Origin: Anaerosphaera aminiphila DSM 21120
GTDB taxonomy: Bacteria > Bacillota > Clostridia > Tissierellales > Peptoniphilaceae
Length of the DNA: 64,000 bases
Reading direction: 5' to 3'
Assembly: GCF_900129925.1 (NCBI RefSeq)
Contig: NZ_FQXI01000002.1
Coordinates: forward strand, 1 to 64,000
Every line of letters begins with the position of its first letter. Position 1 is the first letter of the stretch. Both the position numbers and the translations under genes were made by a program. Below, piece by piece: positions 52,179-61,066 of this stretch. Below the pieces are notes generated by a model that was not told the DNA's origin, ran no database searches, and worked only from the letters and a program-made list of their open reading frames with translations.

Positions 52179-53564
52179 ATGAGGACTTATTTATTGTTGG
52201 ATTTTGGAAGCACATATACAAAGCTCACTTGTGTTGATATTGAATCTGAGGAGATTATAGCGAAAGAAGAAGTTATAACCACTGTAAAAACAGGTTTAAT
52301 GGATGGATTCTACAGCGGACTGGAAAAAATAAAAAAACAACTTCCAAAAGATATTAAATTTGAAAAGACATTAGCTTGTTCTTCAGCTGCAGGTGGGCTA
52401 AAGATGATGGCAGTGGGACTTGCAAAAGATTTAACATCAGAAGCGGCTAAGAGAGCAGCTTTAGGAGCTGGTGCAAGAATTTTAAAGACTTTTAGCTATG
52501 AAATGACAGATGAAAATATAGAGGAAATAGAAAATTCAGATTGTGATATCATTCTTCTCTCAGGGGGAACTGAATACGGAAATAAGTTCTACATACTTCA
52601 CAATGCAAAAAAATTAACCTCTCTGACAAGAAAAATTCCAATAGTAGTTGCAGGTAATAGTGCTGCACAAGAAGAAATAAGAGAAATTTTTGACAAAAAC
52701 AACATGGACTATGTTGTTACAGAAAATGTAATGCCAAAAGTAAATACTTTAAATGCTGAACCGGCAAGAGAGTGTATAAGAAAAATTTTTATGAATAAAA
52801 TTGCCCTTGCAAAGGGTATTAATACGGTGAAGGGATTTATTGACGGTGTAGTTATGCCAACTCCTGGAGCTGTAATAAAAGGAGCGGAGTTACTTTCTGT
52901 AGGAACTAAAGAAGAAAGTGGATGGGGCGACCTTTTAGTAGTAGATGTTGGAGGAGCAACAACTGACGTTCACTCCATAGGAAATGGATATTCTATTGAT
53001 GGAAATGTGAGATTTGAAGGTTTGGAAGAGCCCTTTGCCAAGAGGACTGTAGAGGGCGACTTAGGTATGAGGTATTCAGCTCTAAGTTTATACGAATCTG
53101 TGGGAGAGGAAAAATTAAAATCCAACCTCAATAGAAACTATGACATCCACAATGAGTGCCTTAGAAGAAGCAAGGACATAATGATGGTTCCAAAGACAGA
53201 TGAAGAGTTTGAATTTGATGAGGCAATGGCTAAATGTGCTGTAGAATTTGCCACAGATAGACATGTTGGACACTTGAGAAGAGAATTTTCATATACAAGG
53301 TATATTTACTATCAAAATGGAAAAGACCTAAGGGACATAAAAACTGTAATTGGAACAGGTGGCGTAATAGTCTTTTCCAAAAGACCTAATGAAATATTAA
53401 AACATACAAACTACCACGAAGATAGACCTTTGACCCTGTCTCCTAAAAATCCAAGTTATTATGTAGATTCTGAGTATATACTTTCAGCAATGGGTATTTT
53501 AGGAACAGTAAGACCTAATGAAGCACTTAGGATAATGAAAAAGTATTTAAAGAAAGTAGGTTAA
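52179..53564 (+). CDS. GlmL/MutL-family ASKHA protein
   Basis: 461 residues. The ASKHA ATPase motifs are visible: LLDFGSTYTKLT (phosphate 1), VVDVGGATTDVH (phosphate 2) and VIGTGGVIVF (adenosine). GlmL proteins are chaperone-like activators for B12-dependent mutases such as glutamate mutase or ornithine aminomutase, but no mutase subunit is in the window. It is followed 3 bp later by the racemase-like gene and preceded by histidine/folate genes, so a mutase-independent role is possible. Start at ATG 52179 after ggagg. Confidence 0.87.
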   Translation: MRTYLLLDFGSTYTKLTCVDIESEEIIAKEEVITTVKTGLMDGFYSGLEKIKKQLPKDIKFEKTLACSSAAGGLKMMAVGLAKDLTSEAAKRAALGAGARILKTFSYEMTDENIEEIENSDCDIILLSGGTEYGNKFYILHNAKKLTSLTRKIPIVVAGNSAAQEEIREIFDKNNMDYVVTENVMPKVNTLNAEPARECIRKIFMNKIALAKGINTVKGFIDGVVMPTPGAVIKGAELLSVGTKEESGWGDLLVVDVGGATTDVHSIGNGYSIDGNVRFEGLEEPFAKRTVEGDLGMRYSALSLYESVGEEKLKSNLNRNYDIHNECLRRSKDIMMVPKTDEEFEFDEAMAKCAVEFATDRHVGHLRREFSYTRYIYYQNGKDLRDIKTVIGTGGVIVFSKRPNEILKHTNYHEDRPLTLSPKNPSYYVDSEYILSAMGILGTVRPNEALRIMKKYLKKVG

Positions 53565-53567
53565 TAT

Positions 53568-54371
53568 ATGAAAGAAAAAACATTTGATTTTGTAAAGGCA
53601 GACCCTGCCGGAAATATAACGGGATTTGTAGTGTGGCCAGTGGATCCACATTTAAGAGCAGATTATACCAGAGCTCTAATGGAGCAAATAGATAGCAGTA
53701 TAGAACAAGTTGGATTTATAAGTCCAAGTTATGACGGACCACCACTTAGAATGGACATGATGGGTTCAGAGTTTTGCGGAAATGCCACAAGAAGTTATGG
53801 ACTATATGCTGCAAGCTTTGCAGATTTTGAAGGCGAAGGCGAAGTAGAAGTCTATGTAAGTGGAGTAAAGGGACCGATGACTGTAGTAGTAAACAAGGAA
53901 AAATCTACAGCCTCTGTTGAAATTCCAAAGGCCAAAGCTATATCTGAAATAGAAATAGAAGGTTCTACTTATACAGTAGTTGAACTAGAGGGAATAGTTC
54001 ACACAATAGTTGAAGATAGAAGTGAAGATGAAGACTTTGTAAAAAAGGCATTGAAAATAATTGAATCTAAATACAGTGAAGATGCATATGGAGTGCTGTT
54101 CTTTGACAGAGAAAAAAGTGAAATGGTGCCCTATGTATATGTAAAAGACTCAGATACATTAATAAGAGAAGGGTCATGCGGCTCTGGAACAGTTGCTGTG
54201 GCAACTTATTTAACTAGAGATTCAAAAGAAGATAGCTTTGAACAGGAAATTATACAGCCGAAAGGAAGTATAGTTGCAACAGGTAGAAGAGACGAAGAAG
54301 GAGATTTTGTATTTTCTATTGGAGGCTATGTTGAACTTTCAGAAGTTAAAAAAGTAACTATAAAACTATAG
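53568..54371 (+). CDS. DapF-fold amino-acid racemase/epimerase (candidate histidine racemase)
   Basis: 267 residues. It has the two-cysteine active site of diaminopimelate-epimerase-fold enzymes: SEFCGNATRSYG in the first half and GSCGSGTVAVA in the second. Two lobes of equal size are seen. True DapF usually has GNGxRC and ERGxGxTxACG; the variation suggests another substrate. DapF-fold histidine racemases are known from other bacteria, and the histidine/folate context makes histidine an attractive guess. It directly follows the GlmL-like gene and ends at a terminator. Confidence 0.8.
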   Translation: MKEKTFDFVKADPAGNITGFVVWPVDPHLRADYTRALMEQIDSSIEQVGFISPSYDGPPLRMDMMGSEFCGNATRSYGLYAASFADFEGEGEVEVYVSGVKGPMTVVVNKEKSTASVEIPKAKAISEIEIEGSTYTVVELEGIVHTIVEDRSEDEDFVKKALKIIESKYSEDAYGVLFFDREKSEMVPYVYVKDSDTLIREGSCGSGTVAVATYLTRDSKEDSFEQEIIQPKGSIVATGRRDEEGDFVFSIGGYVELSEVKKVTIKL

Positions 54372-54396
54372 TATTTAAAATATTAAAAATATTGAG

Positions 54397-54426
54397 AGTA
54401 GGAGATAATAAAATCTCCTACTTTTT
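54397..54426 (+). terminator. rho-independent terminator
   Basis: Arms agtaggagat / atctcctact with a six-base loop, then ttttta. After the racemase-like gene. Confidence 0.88.
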
Positions 54427-54558
54427 AGTTTATAGACTTGTTTTTATAAGATAAGAGTAAATTTAAAAAAAATGTAATGAATATACATAAACAATATAAT
54501 TGTGTTATTATAAATATGCTTAAAAAATTATTAATTTTAATATAGAAGAGAGATAAAA

Positions 54559-55245
54559 ATGCAAAGATATTCAATAATTAAAGATAAATTTCCAAGAGAA
54601 ATTGTACTCTTAAAGGGCAAGCCTTGTTTTTGGGGGAAGTGTACTTTCTGTGACTATATACTGGACAACTCTGAAGATGAAGGAGAAATTGACAAACTAA
54701 ATGACGAGGTTTTAAAAGAGGTTACAGGAGTTTATAAGAGACTTGAAGTGATTGACTCAGCCTCTGTGTTTGAACTCACTAAACACACCAAAGAATCTAT
54801 TAAAAGAGTAGTTAAAGACAAAGGAATAGAAGAATTAGTATTTGAAGCTCACTATTTCTATAGAAATAGACTTGATGAAATTAGAGATTATTTTGAAGTG
54901 CCAATATTTTTTAAAGTGGGAGTTGAAACTTTTGACAATGACTTTAGAAATAAGGTATTAAAAAAAGGTGCCGGATTTAAAGACTATAGAGAAGTTGAAA
55001 AGCACTTTGACTCGCCTTGTATTATGGTGGGAATAAAAGGTCAGACTAGAGAAATGATAGATAGAGATATGAGCATAATAGAAAATCACTTTAAAAGAGC
55101 TACTGTAAATATTTTTATAGAAAATGAAACTGAAATTAAACGTGACGAAGAATTAATCAAGTGGTTTAGAGAAAAATACTATTATTTAAAAGAAAATCCC
55201 AGAATTGAAATACTATTTGAAAACACAGATTTTGGTGTGGGTTAA
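54559..55245 (+). CDS. radical-SAM-like protein with CX4CX2C motif
   Basis: 228 residues. PCFWGKCTFCDYIL near residues 23-36 resembles a radical SAM cluster motif but has four residues between the first two Cys, not three. Later strands (FFKVGVETFDNDFRNKV, CIMVGIKGQTREMIDRD) are consistent with a TIM-barrel-like partial radical SAM fold. Function is unknown. Free-standing, 23 bp before the DUF2807 lipoprotein gene and on the same strand. Confidence 0.65.
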   Translation: MQRYSIIKDKFPREIVLLKGKPCFWGKCTFCDYILDNSEDEGEIDKLNDEVLKEVTGVYKRLEVIDSASVFELTKHTKESIKRVVKDKGIEELVFEAHYFYRNRLDEIRDYFEVPIFFKVGVETFDNDFRNKVLKKGAGFKDYREVEKHFDSPCIMVGIKGQTREMIDRDMSIIENHFKRATVNIFIENETEIKRDEELIKWFREKYYYLKENPRIEILFENTDFGVG

Positions 55246-55268
55246 ATTTTAAATAAGGAGGAAGGTAA

Positions 55269-56063
55269 GTGCATAAAAGAAAAATTTTAACTATGGGGAT
55301 TTTAATGTTAATTACAATATCTCTATCGGGCTGTGGGAAAAATAAGGTAGAAAATAGCGTTGAAAAAAGTAGTATTGAAAGTAGTAACCTTGAAAAAGAG
55401 CAAGTAGAGGCGATAAACAGCAAGGGCTTATCTACTAAAGAGTATAAAGTTGAAAATTTCGAAAAAATATATGTGCAGAGTCCGGTAGATGTCTACTATA
55501 CAGTTGGAGAAAAAGTTTCAGTAAGTGCTGAAGTAAATGAGTATTTTTTAGAAAATTTAGTTATTGAAGTAAAAAATAATGAACTTAAAATTTATTGTAA
55601 AGATAATTTAAAAGAGCCTATGCTAAATATGAAGGATTATCCTAACATTTATATTACTGCACCAAAAATAAATGCTTTAGCACTATCGGGGGCATCGAGT
55701 TTTCAATCAGAGAATACTATGGTTTCAGATTCTTTTAATGTGCAAATATCAGGGGCGTCAAGTTCCAATTTGCCATTAAAAGTAAAAGATTTAACTGTGG
55801 AAATTAGTGGTAGTTCAGATTGTAAATTTTCAGGAGAAGTTCAAAATTTAAACTGTCGCTTAAGTGGAAGTAGTGATATGAATTTTTTTGAGTTACAGAC
55901 AAATAATAGTAAAGTCATAGCAAGTGGAGCATCTCACCTTGAAATAAGTTGTAAAGATAATTTAGATGTAAGTGCAAGTGGAGCAAGTTCAGTTTTATAC
56001 AAGGGAAATCCAAAAGTTATAAAAAACTTATCTGGTGCATCAACAGTTGATAGAGAAAATTAA
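55269..56063 (+). CDS. DUF2807 (GIN-domain) lipoprotein
   Basis: 264 residues from a GTG with an aaggagga site. Lipobox ISLSGC at about 17-22. The rest is a beta-helix-like DUF2807 domain: VENFEKIYVQSPVDVYYTVG, then repeating short strands with SGASS and SGSSD turns to the end. Such domains are found in putative adhesins and surface proteins; no ligand is known. Last gene before a hairpin shared with the convergent nitroreductase. Confidence 0.85.
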   Translation: MHKRKILTMGILMLITISLSGCGKNKVENSVEKSSIESSNLEKEQVEAINSKGLSTKEYKVENFEKIYVQSPVDVYYTVGEKVSVSAEVNEYFLENLVIEVKNNELKIYCKDNLKEPMLNMKDYPNIYITAPKINALALSGASSFQSENTMVSDSFNVQISGASSSNLPLKVKDLTVEISGSSDCKFSGEVQNLNCRLSGSSDMNFFELQTNNSKVIASGASHLEISCKDNLDVSASGASSVLYKGNPKVIKNLSGASTVDREN

Positions 56064-56074
56064 ATAGCAAATAA

Positions 56075-56113
56075 AAAACTCCTACACTTTTAAAAGTACA
56101 GGAGTTTTATTAA
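56075..56113. terminator. bidirectional terminator between convergent genes
   Basis: Arms aaaactcct...aggagtttt (56075-56108) with extra pairing inside. The A run and T run give a tail on each strand. It serves the DUF2807 gene and the nitroreductase gene. Confidence 0.8.
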
Positions 56114-56115
56114 AT

Positions 56116-56670
56116 TTATTTTAAGTTATTCCACTTTTCGTAGTAGACCATATCTTCTAGAGGATGTCTGTTGTGAGGAGTGTTGTTCTTTAAATCTGCA
56201 TAACCCAAAGTTATAATTGCAACTACAAATTTATCCTTTGGAATATTTAAAATAGGCCTTACTCCCTCTTGAGTAAAGTCTGCTACAACACAAGTATCCA
56301 GTCCTTGATTTACTGCTTCCAATAGAATGTTTTCAATTGAAAATACTGTATCTCTAATTACTTGTTTAAGTTCAAATATAGAAGATGTTTCATCAAGAGA
56401 TAGGTTTTCGCTATCTTTAATTCTAGAACTTATATCTGCAACTGCCACTATGTGCATGGGAGCTGTTTTCATCCAAGATTGATTTTTAGATACATTTGAA
56501 AGTTTTTCAATAGTTTCTCTGGACTGAACTATGATAAACTTCCAAGGTTGAGTATTGCTACCGGAGGGAGCTATTCGTGCTGCCTCCAATATTGAATTTA
56601 ATTTACTATTTGGTATAGCATCACTTTTAAACTTTCTGATGCTCTTTCTATTTTTAATTGCATCTATCAT
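56116..56670 (-). CDS. nitroreductase-family FMN protein
   Basis: 184 residues. NRKSIRKF near the start and AARIAPSGSNTQPWKFIIV are the FMN-binding signature of the nitroreductase family; IITLGYAD is the C-terminal motif. It uses NAD(P)H to reduce nitro groups, quinones or flavin. Start taken at ATG 56670, eight bases from agagga; a TTG two codons upstream is too close to that site. It lies on the minus strand after ogt, 29 bp away. Confidence 0.9.
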   Translation of the reverse strand: MIDAIKNRKSIRKFKSDAIPNSKLNSILEAARIAPSGSNTQPWKFIIVQSRETIEKLSNVSKNQSWMKTAPMHIVAVADISSRIKDSENLSLDETSSIFELKQVIRDTVFSIENILLEAVNQGLDTCVVADFTQEGVRPILNIPKDKFVVAIITLGYADLKNNTPHNRHPLEDMVYYEKWNNLK

Positions 56671-56699
56671 AAGCAAAATCCTCTAAATAATATAAATTT

Positions 56700-57155
56700 T
56701 TATATATTTTCTTTTTCTAAGTCTATTAGAGCTTGTTTTACATCCAGTCCTCCAGCAAAACCCGTCAACTTTCCGTTAGAGCCCACAACTCTATGACAGG
56801 GAACTACAATTGGAAGGTTGTTCTTGTGATTGGCAAGTCCCACTGCACGGTATGCCTTATCGTGACCGATTTCAACAGCTATGTCCTTATAAGTTTTAAG
56901 TGTTCCGTAGGGTATGTTTAAAAGGGCTCTGTATACTTTTTTTTCAAAGTCAGTACCGCTCATTTCAATTGGAAAGTCAAAATATTTTCTTGTTCCATTG
57001 AGGTACTCACATATTTCTTCATATGCATCTTTAATGACCTTTGTTTCAATGTAATTTTCATCCCTAGTGCAGTGACCAAATTCAATTTTTACAATTTTGC
57101 CATCTTCTTCATAAAAAGAAAGAGGGCACACTTTAGTATCATAGCTATATTTCAT
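56700..57155 (-). CDS. ogt: methylated-DNA-protein cysteine methyltransferase
   Basis: 151 residues. The suicide Cys120 is in VVPCHRVVGSNGKLTGFAGG, and the wing region RALLNIPYGTLKTYKDIA precedes it. It repairs O6-alkylguanine by moving the alkyl group to the Cys. It is 16 bp downstream of the ferredoxin protein on the same strand. Confidence 0.95.
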   Translation of the reverse strand: MKYSYDTKVCPLSFYEEDGKIVKIEFGHCTRDENYIETKVIKDAYEEICEYLNGTRKYFDFPIEMSGTDFEKKVYRALLNIPYGTLKTYKDIAVEIGHDKAYRAVGLANHKNNLPIVVPCHRVVGSNGKLTGFAGGLDVKQALIDLEKENI

Positions 57156-57171
57156 AATTTTCTCCTAAATA

Positions 57172-57987
57172 CTATACAAAATATTCTGGTTCAGATCTTC
57201 TTTCATACATATCTTCCAACTCGTGAGCATGGTATAGATATCCTTCGTCGTCAAAGTACTTAGCTCCAGTAGGACATTTTTTAATACAAGCACAGCACTT
57301 CATGCAAATTCCGGGAACTTGTGAAACGTCGTCAAAGTCAATTGCTCCCATAGGACAAACTTCTGCGCAGAGTTTACAGTCAATACACAAAGTCATATCT
57401 GTCTTAGGTTTTACTTTTCTTATGTCTATGCCCTTGCCGTTTCTGTCTCTTGGAGTGTAGTAAGGTCTATATGGAACTTCTCCCACCATTTCAGGTTTAG
57501 TTAAGTCGCCTTCTTTTATTTTTTCTGCAACTTTTCCTGCAAATTCTCTTACTATTTTAAGATCTTCAGCATCAGGTCTTCCCTTTGCCAGTATTTCAGA
57601 AAAAGAGTGCTCTCCAACAAAAGCTCCTCCTGCAATTACATTTATTCCGCCTTGTTCCATTAAATCTCTAAATTCAACTAAGCAGTCATCTACATTTCTA
57701 TTTCCATAAAGAGCGATGCTGACACCCAATGCACCTTCTCCGTTGATAGTTTTTAAGTAAGGTAATAACAAGTTGGGCACTCTCCCGGCAATTGTGGGAA
57801 CGCCGCCAATAACTATGTCTCCCTTGCCAAAAGTTGGCATTTCTTTTCTAGCATCAGGAGTAGTAAAGTTGTAGTGGAAAAAATTATCTACCTCAAGTTT
57901 ACTTCCCAATTCTTTGGCAAATTCCTCTACAACTTTTTTTGTAGTGTCAGTGCCTGTAAAATAAAACGTACAAATTCTATTAATCAT
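57172..57987 (-). CDS. flavodoxin-like / 4Fe-4S (EFR1-like) protein
   Basis: 271 residues. The N-terminal half is flavodoxin-like with FYFTGTDTTKKVVEEFA where the FMN phosphate loop should be. The C-terminus has two cluster motifs, CIDCKLCAEVCP and CMKCCACIKKCP. The first is a normal 4Fe-4S motif; the second has an extra Cys. It should carry electrons in the cytoplasm. Start at ATG 57987 after gggggga; the longer frame lacks a site. A related protein lies at 22099, controlled by a TetR regulator. Confidence 0.85.
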   Translation of the reverse strand: MINRICTFYFTGTDTTKKVVEEFAKELGSKLEVDNFFHYNFTTPDARKEMPTFGKGDIVIGGVPTIAGRVPNLLLPYLKTINGEGALGVSIALYGNRNVDDCLVEFRDLMEQGGINVIAGGAFVGEHSFSEILAKGRPDAEDLKIVREFAGKVAEKIKEGDLTKPEMVGEVPYRPYYTPRDRNGKGIDIRKVKPKTDMTLCIDCKLCAEVCPMGAIDFDDVSQVPGICMKCCACIKKCPTGAKYFDDEGYLYHAHELEDMYERRSEPEYFV

Positions 57988-58005
57988 AAAATCCCCCCTT
58001 AATTT

Positions 58006-58014
58006 ATTATAGCA
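58006..58014 (-). promoter_or_regulatory. extended -10 promoter for the ferredoxin-ogt-nitroreductase genes
   Basis: On the minus strand TGC-TATAAT (58014-58006). No consensus -35. Nineteen bases upstream of the ATG at 57987. Confidence 0.45.
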
Positions 58015-58048
58015 GAGTAAAGTGCCAACTTCCATTAATAAGGAACTT

Positions 58049-59218
58049 CTATTTTTTTAGGGCAATATTTTTTTCTTTAAGTCTGTACTCAGTAAATTCA
58101 CCAAGTAAAGTATAGAGTACTGCAAAAAGTGGAACAAATATCCACATACCTATGATTCCAAATAGAGAACCACCAATTAACACTCCAAAGAGTATCCACA
58201 TTGGAGGAAGTCCGATTGCATCGCCAACGATTTTTGGATATATAATATTTCCTTCGATTTGTTGAACAACGAGAACCATAATTAAATATATTAAGGCCTT
58301 TGTAGGTGATTCAATAAGTATTAGTATTACACCTATTGCACCGGCAATAAAGGCACCAACAATTGGAATAAGTGCAAAGAATGCAGTTAGTATAGATATA
58401 GTTGCAGCACTTGGGAGTCGTAGTATAGTCATACTTATAAATACCATTACACCAAGAATTGTAGCTTCAGTTATCTGACTTAAAATTGTATTGTGGAAGA
58501 AATGGTGTAAAAGTGAGAAAACATGAGTTACAATATCGGCATGTTTTTTATTAAATATTGAATACAACATTCTCTTAGATTGAAGTTGAATGGTTTCTTT
58601 GTCCATGACAATGTAAATTGAGAATATAATTGAAACCAACATATTACTTATAGAGCTTATAAATGACGTTGCAGTGTTCAGAGCCGTTGTAAAAAACTTA
58701 GAGTCTTCTCTGAGTAAGAGACTTTTAGCACTTTCAAACATGGAGTCCCAACTAAATTCGGCAATCAATACTTCAAGTTCACTTGCATATTTTTGCAGTG
58801 GAGAAATTGAGTTCATCCAGTTTATAAGCTGTTCAAAAAATATTGGAAGTTTTTGCTCTAAGCTCTGTACAGATTTTACCAGCTGAGGAACAACTAGAAA
58901 TACTAAAAAGAGTATTAGAGAAAATACAATTACAATTGAAATAACTAGGGACAGTGGTCTTTTAAACTTTTGAAATTTTTCTCCTTTTATTTTTGAAAAA
59001 AGAGTTTTTTCTAAAAAGTTCATTGGAATTTTTAGCACAAAGGCAAGTGCAGCTCCAACTATAAATGGAGATATTATGCCCAGAACTTTTTTTACTACAT
59101 TAAAAATTGAAGAGAAATTTAAGAGTACAAAGTAAAAAGATATTGCAAGTATCAATGTGATAAAGAGTCTTTTATTTAAAAAGCTCTTTGACCCGCTACT
59201 ATCCTGTTGATTATTCAT
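58049..59218 (-). CDS. AI-2E family transporter (PerM/YdbI-like permease)
   Basis: 389 residues, seven or eight membrane helices. The family plan is seen: two helices near the N-terminus, a long amphipathic stretch, and the conserved C-terminal block PKIVGDAIGLPPMWILFGVL. Members include autoinducer-2 exporters and Na+/H+ antiporter-like proteins, so substrate is not assigned. Ribosome site aggggtg. Transcribed away from the CDF gene. Confidence 0.9.
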   Translation of the reverse strand: MNNQQDSSGSKSFLNKRLFITLILAISFYFVLLNFSSIFNVVKKVLGIISPFIVGAALAFVLKIPMNFLEKTLFSKIKGEKFQKFKRPLSLVISIVIVFSLILFLVFLVVPQLVKSVQSLEQKLPIFFEQLINWMNSISPLQKYASELEVLIAEFSWDSMFESAKSLLLREDSKFFTTALNTATSFISSISNMLVSIIFSIYIVMDKETIQLQSKRMLYSIFNKKHADIVTHVFSLLHHFFHNTILSQITEATILGVMVFISMTILRLPSAATISILTAFFALIPIVGAFIAGAIGVILILIESPTKALIYLIMVLVVQQIEGNIIYPKIVGDAIGLPPMWILFGVLIGGSLFGIIGMWIFVPLFAVLYTLLGEFTEYRLKEKNIALKK

Positions 59219-59257
59219 AATGGCACCCCTTTAATAAAAATATTGTGAAGCTTTAAT

Positions 59258-59773
59258 TTAATAATCATGATATAAGTTGTCAATAATTAATAGACAGCTT
59301 AAGAAAAGTTCTCTGGAATTTTTTAAAATTGGTTCATATTCTAAAACATATTTTTTCTTGTTTTTTTCCAATGAGCCTTTAATTGTGCCACATTTAATAT
59401 TGTTGTGAAAAATTTCAAAGTACTGAATATTTATCTTACCGGTTATTGATAGAGTTCCCGATGGTATTGGAATATAAAAATCCGGAACTTTGAAACTGCG
59501 TTTTTCTTTTAAAACATATTTATTTTTATCTATAAAAATGCTAAATAAGTCTTCAGAAATGGGAGTTTGAATGTGCCTATATATTTGCAGAAACTCACTT
59601 TCTTTCTCATATACTGTAATTTTTGATTGGTATAGCTCTCTATTTTTAAAGAAGTCTTTAAAAGGAGCTGTAAAATCTACAAAAGCACTTAAAGTTAACT
59701 CGTCATTTTCATAAATACTGTATTTAAAATCATCTAAAATAGTGTAGTCGCATAGGACTGTTAATTTACACAT
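59258..59773 (-). CDS. hypothetical protein, possibly tubby/LURP-like beta fold
   Basis: 171 residues, beta-rich with repeated YxxF and KYVLKEK strands, no signal peptide and no membrane helix. Not recognised with confidence. The order of strands (ITVYEKESEFLQIYRHI, RSFKVPDFYIPIPSGTLSI) recalls tubby-C-terminal/LURP-one-like proteins, which scaffold membranes, but this is only an impression. It lies 39 bp upstream of the AI-2E transporter gene on the same strand, so the two may be co-transcribed. Confidence 0.6.
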   Translation of the reverse strand: MCKLTVLCDYTILDDFKYSIYENDELTLSAFVDFTAPFKDFFKNRELYQSKITVYEKESEFLQIYRHIQTPISEDLFSIFIDKNKYVLKEKRSFKVPDFYIPIPSGTLSITGKINIQYFEIFHNNIKCGTIKGSLEKNKKKYVLEYEPILKNSRELFLSCLLIIDNLYHDY

Positions 59774-59827
59774 AATATCACCTTGTCTAATTTTACATTA
59801 TTGCTTAGAATCTTTCAATCGCTGTAT

Positions 59828-59856
59828 TTGATAAAGGCTTTTTTCTATTGTATAAT
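59828..59856 (+). promoter_or_regulatory. sigma-A promoter for the CDF transporter gene
   Basis: TTGATA (59828-59833), a 17-bp spacer, then TATAAT (59851-59856); 29 bp before the start codon. Confidence 0.8.
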
Positions 59857-59885
59857 TACAGGAAATGATATGTTGAGGTTTTTAA

Positions 59886-61040
59886 ATGTTAGTTAAAAAA
59901 GTATTAAAAATGGGAAAATTTGGAACAAAGAGAGAGGACCGTCTGGAAATATCCGTAATTACGTCAGTACTTGGATTAGCTTCAAATATAGTATTAGCTG
60001 TAGTAAAAATTGCACTATTTGTATTTACAGGTTCAGTTTCAATTTTAGCCGATGCAATAAACAACGCAACAGACAGTTTGTCTTCAATAGTTACACTTGT
60101 GGGAGTGAAGCTTTCTGCAATGCCAGCTGATAAAGAACATCCCTATGGACATGGGAGAATTGAATATATTTCAGCCCTTATAGTGGCAATATTGGTGTTT
60201 TATGCAGGAGTGGAATTTATTCAAACTTCATTTGATAGGATAATACATCCGAGAGTTGTGGAATTCAACATGTATTCAATTTTAATTATGGTGCTGAGTA
60301 TGGCTGTGAAATTATATATGGCACACTTTTATAAGGAAATTTCAAATAGTATTGACTCCACACCCATAAAGGCACAATCAAAAGATTCTATGGCAGATGT
60401 CTTTGTGACAGGAGTTGTAGTTTTTTCAATTATAGTAAATAAACTTACAGGCAAAATGGTAGATGGATATGCGGGTTTGATAATCAGTTTATTTATACTC
60501 TATTCAGGCTATGATCTCATAAGAGATACACTAAGTGATTTAATAGGTGAAGCACCTGCAAAGGGAATGCTAAAGGAAATTCAAAGTATTGCATTAGAAG
60601 ACAAGAGAATTTTAGGAGTACACGACATAATAGTTTCAAAATATGGACCTCAAAGGGTATATGTCAGCTTTCATGTAGAGATTCCATTTAATATGTCTCT
60701 AGTTGAGGCTCATTCTATGATTGACAAAATAGAAACGGAAATAGAAGAAAAATTAAATTGTATCGTGAGTATTCATGTAGATCCAGTGGGAATGTACTCA
60801 GAAACTGAGAAAAAAATTGTTGAGGTTTTAGATACATTAATAAAAGAAAACAGTGATGTATTGTCTTTTCACGACTTGCTCTGTGAAGATAACGCAGTTA
60901 GAGTGGAAGTCGTAGTAGATGGAAATACTGTAAAGAGACATGAAGACAGAGAGAGAATAAGAGAATTAGTTAAAAGTAGATTACAAGGAGAATTTGGTGA
61001 TAGTTATTATTATAATATAATAATTGACAGATATTTTTAA
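59886..61040 (+). CDS. cation diffusion facilitator family transporter
   Basis: 384 residues. Six membrane helices fill the first half. The metal-site motifs are SILADAINNATDSL (helix II Asp pair) and KAQSKDSMADVFV (helix V), with HPYGHGRIEYI between. The long cytoplasmic C-terminal part holds two beta-alpha domains where one is usual, as in some Firmicute CDF proteins. It should export Zn2+, Mn2+ or Fe2+. No metal-responsive operator was seen. Start ATG 59886 after gttgagg; an ATG eight codons later cannot be excluded. Confidence 0.92.
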   Translation: MLVKKVLKMGKFGTKREDRLEISVITSVLGLASNIVLAVVKIALFVFTGSVSILADAINNATDSLSSIVTLVGVKLSAMPADKEHPYGHGRIEYISALIVAILVFYAGVEFIQTSFDRIIHPRVVEFNMYSILIMVLSMAVKLYMAHFYKEISNSIDSTPIKAQSKDSMADVFVTGVVVFSIIVNKLTGKMVDGYAGLIISLFILYSGYDLIRDTLSDLIGEAPAKGMLKEIQSIALEDKRILGVHDIIVSKYGPQRVYVSFHVEIPFNMSLVEAHSMIDKIETEIEEKLNCIVSIHVDPVGMYSETEKKIVEVLDTLIKENSDVLSFHDLLCEDNAVRVEVVVDGNTVKRHEDRERIRELVKSRLQGEFGDSYYYNIIIDRYF

Positions 61041-61066
61041 TAAAAAAATAAGTTAGGATGTATTTT

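Noticed and set aside
53568-54371. Calling the epimerase-fold gene dapF
   Set aside because: Both active-site Cys are present but the surrounding motifs differ from diaminopimelate epimerase and the neighbours are not lysine genes.
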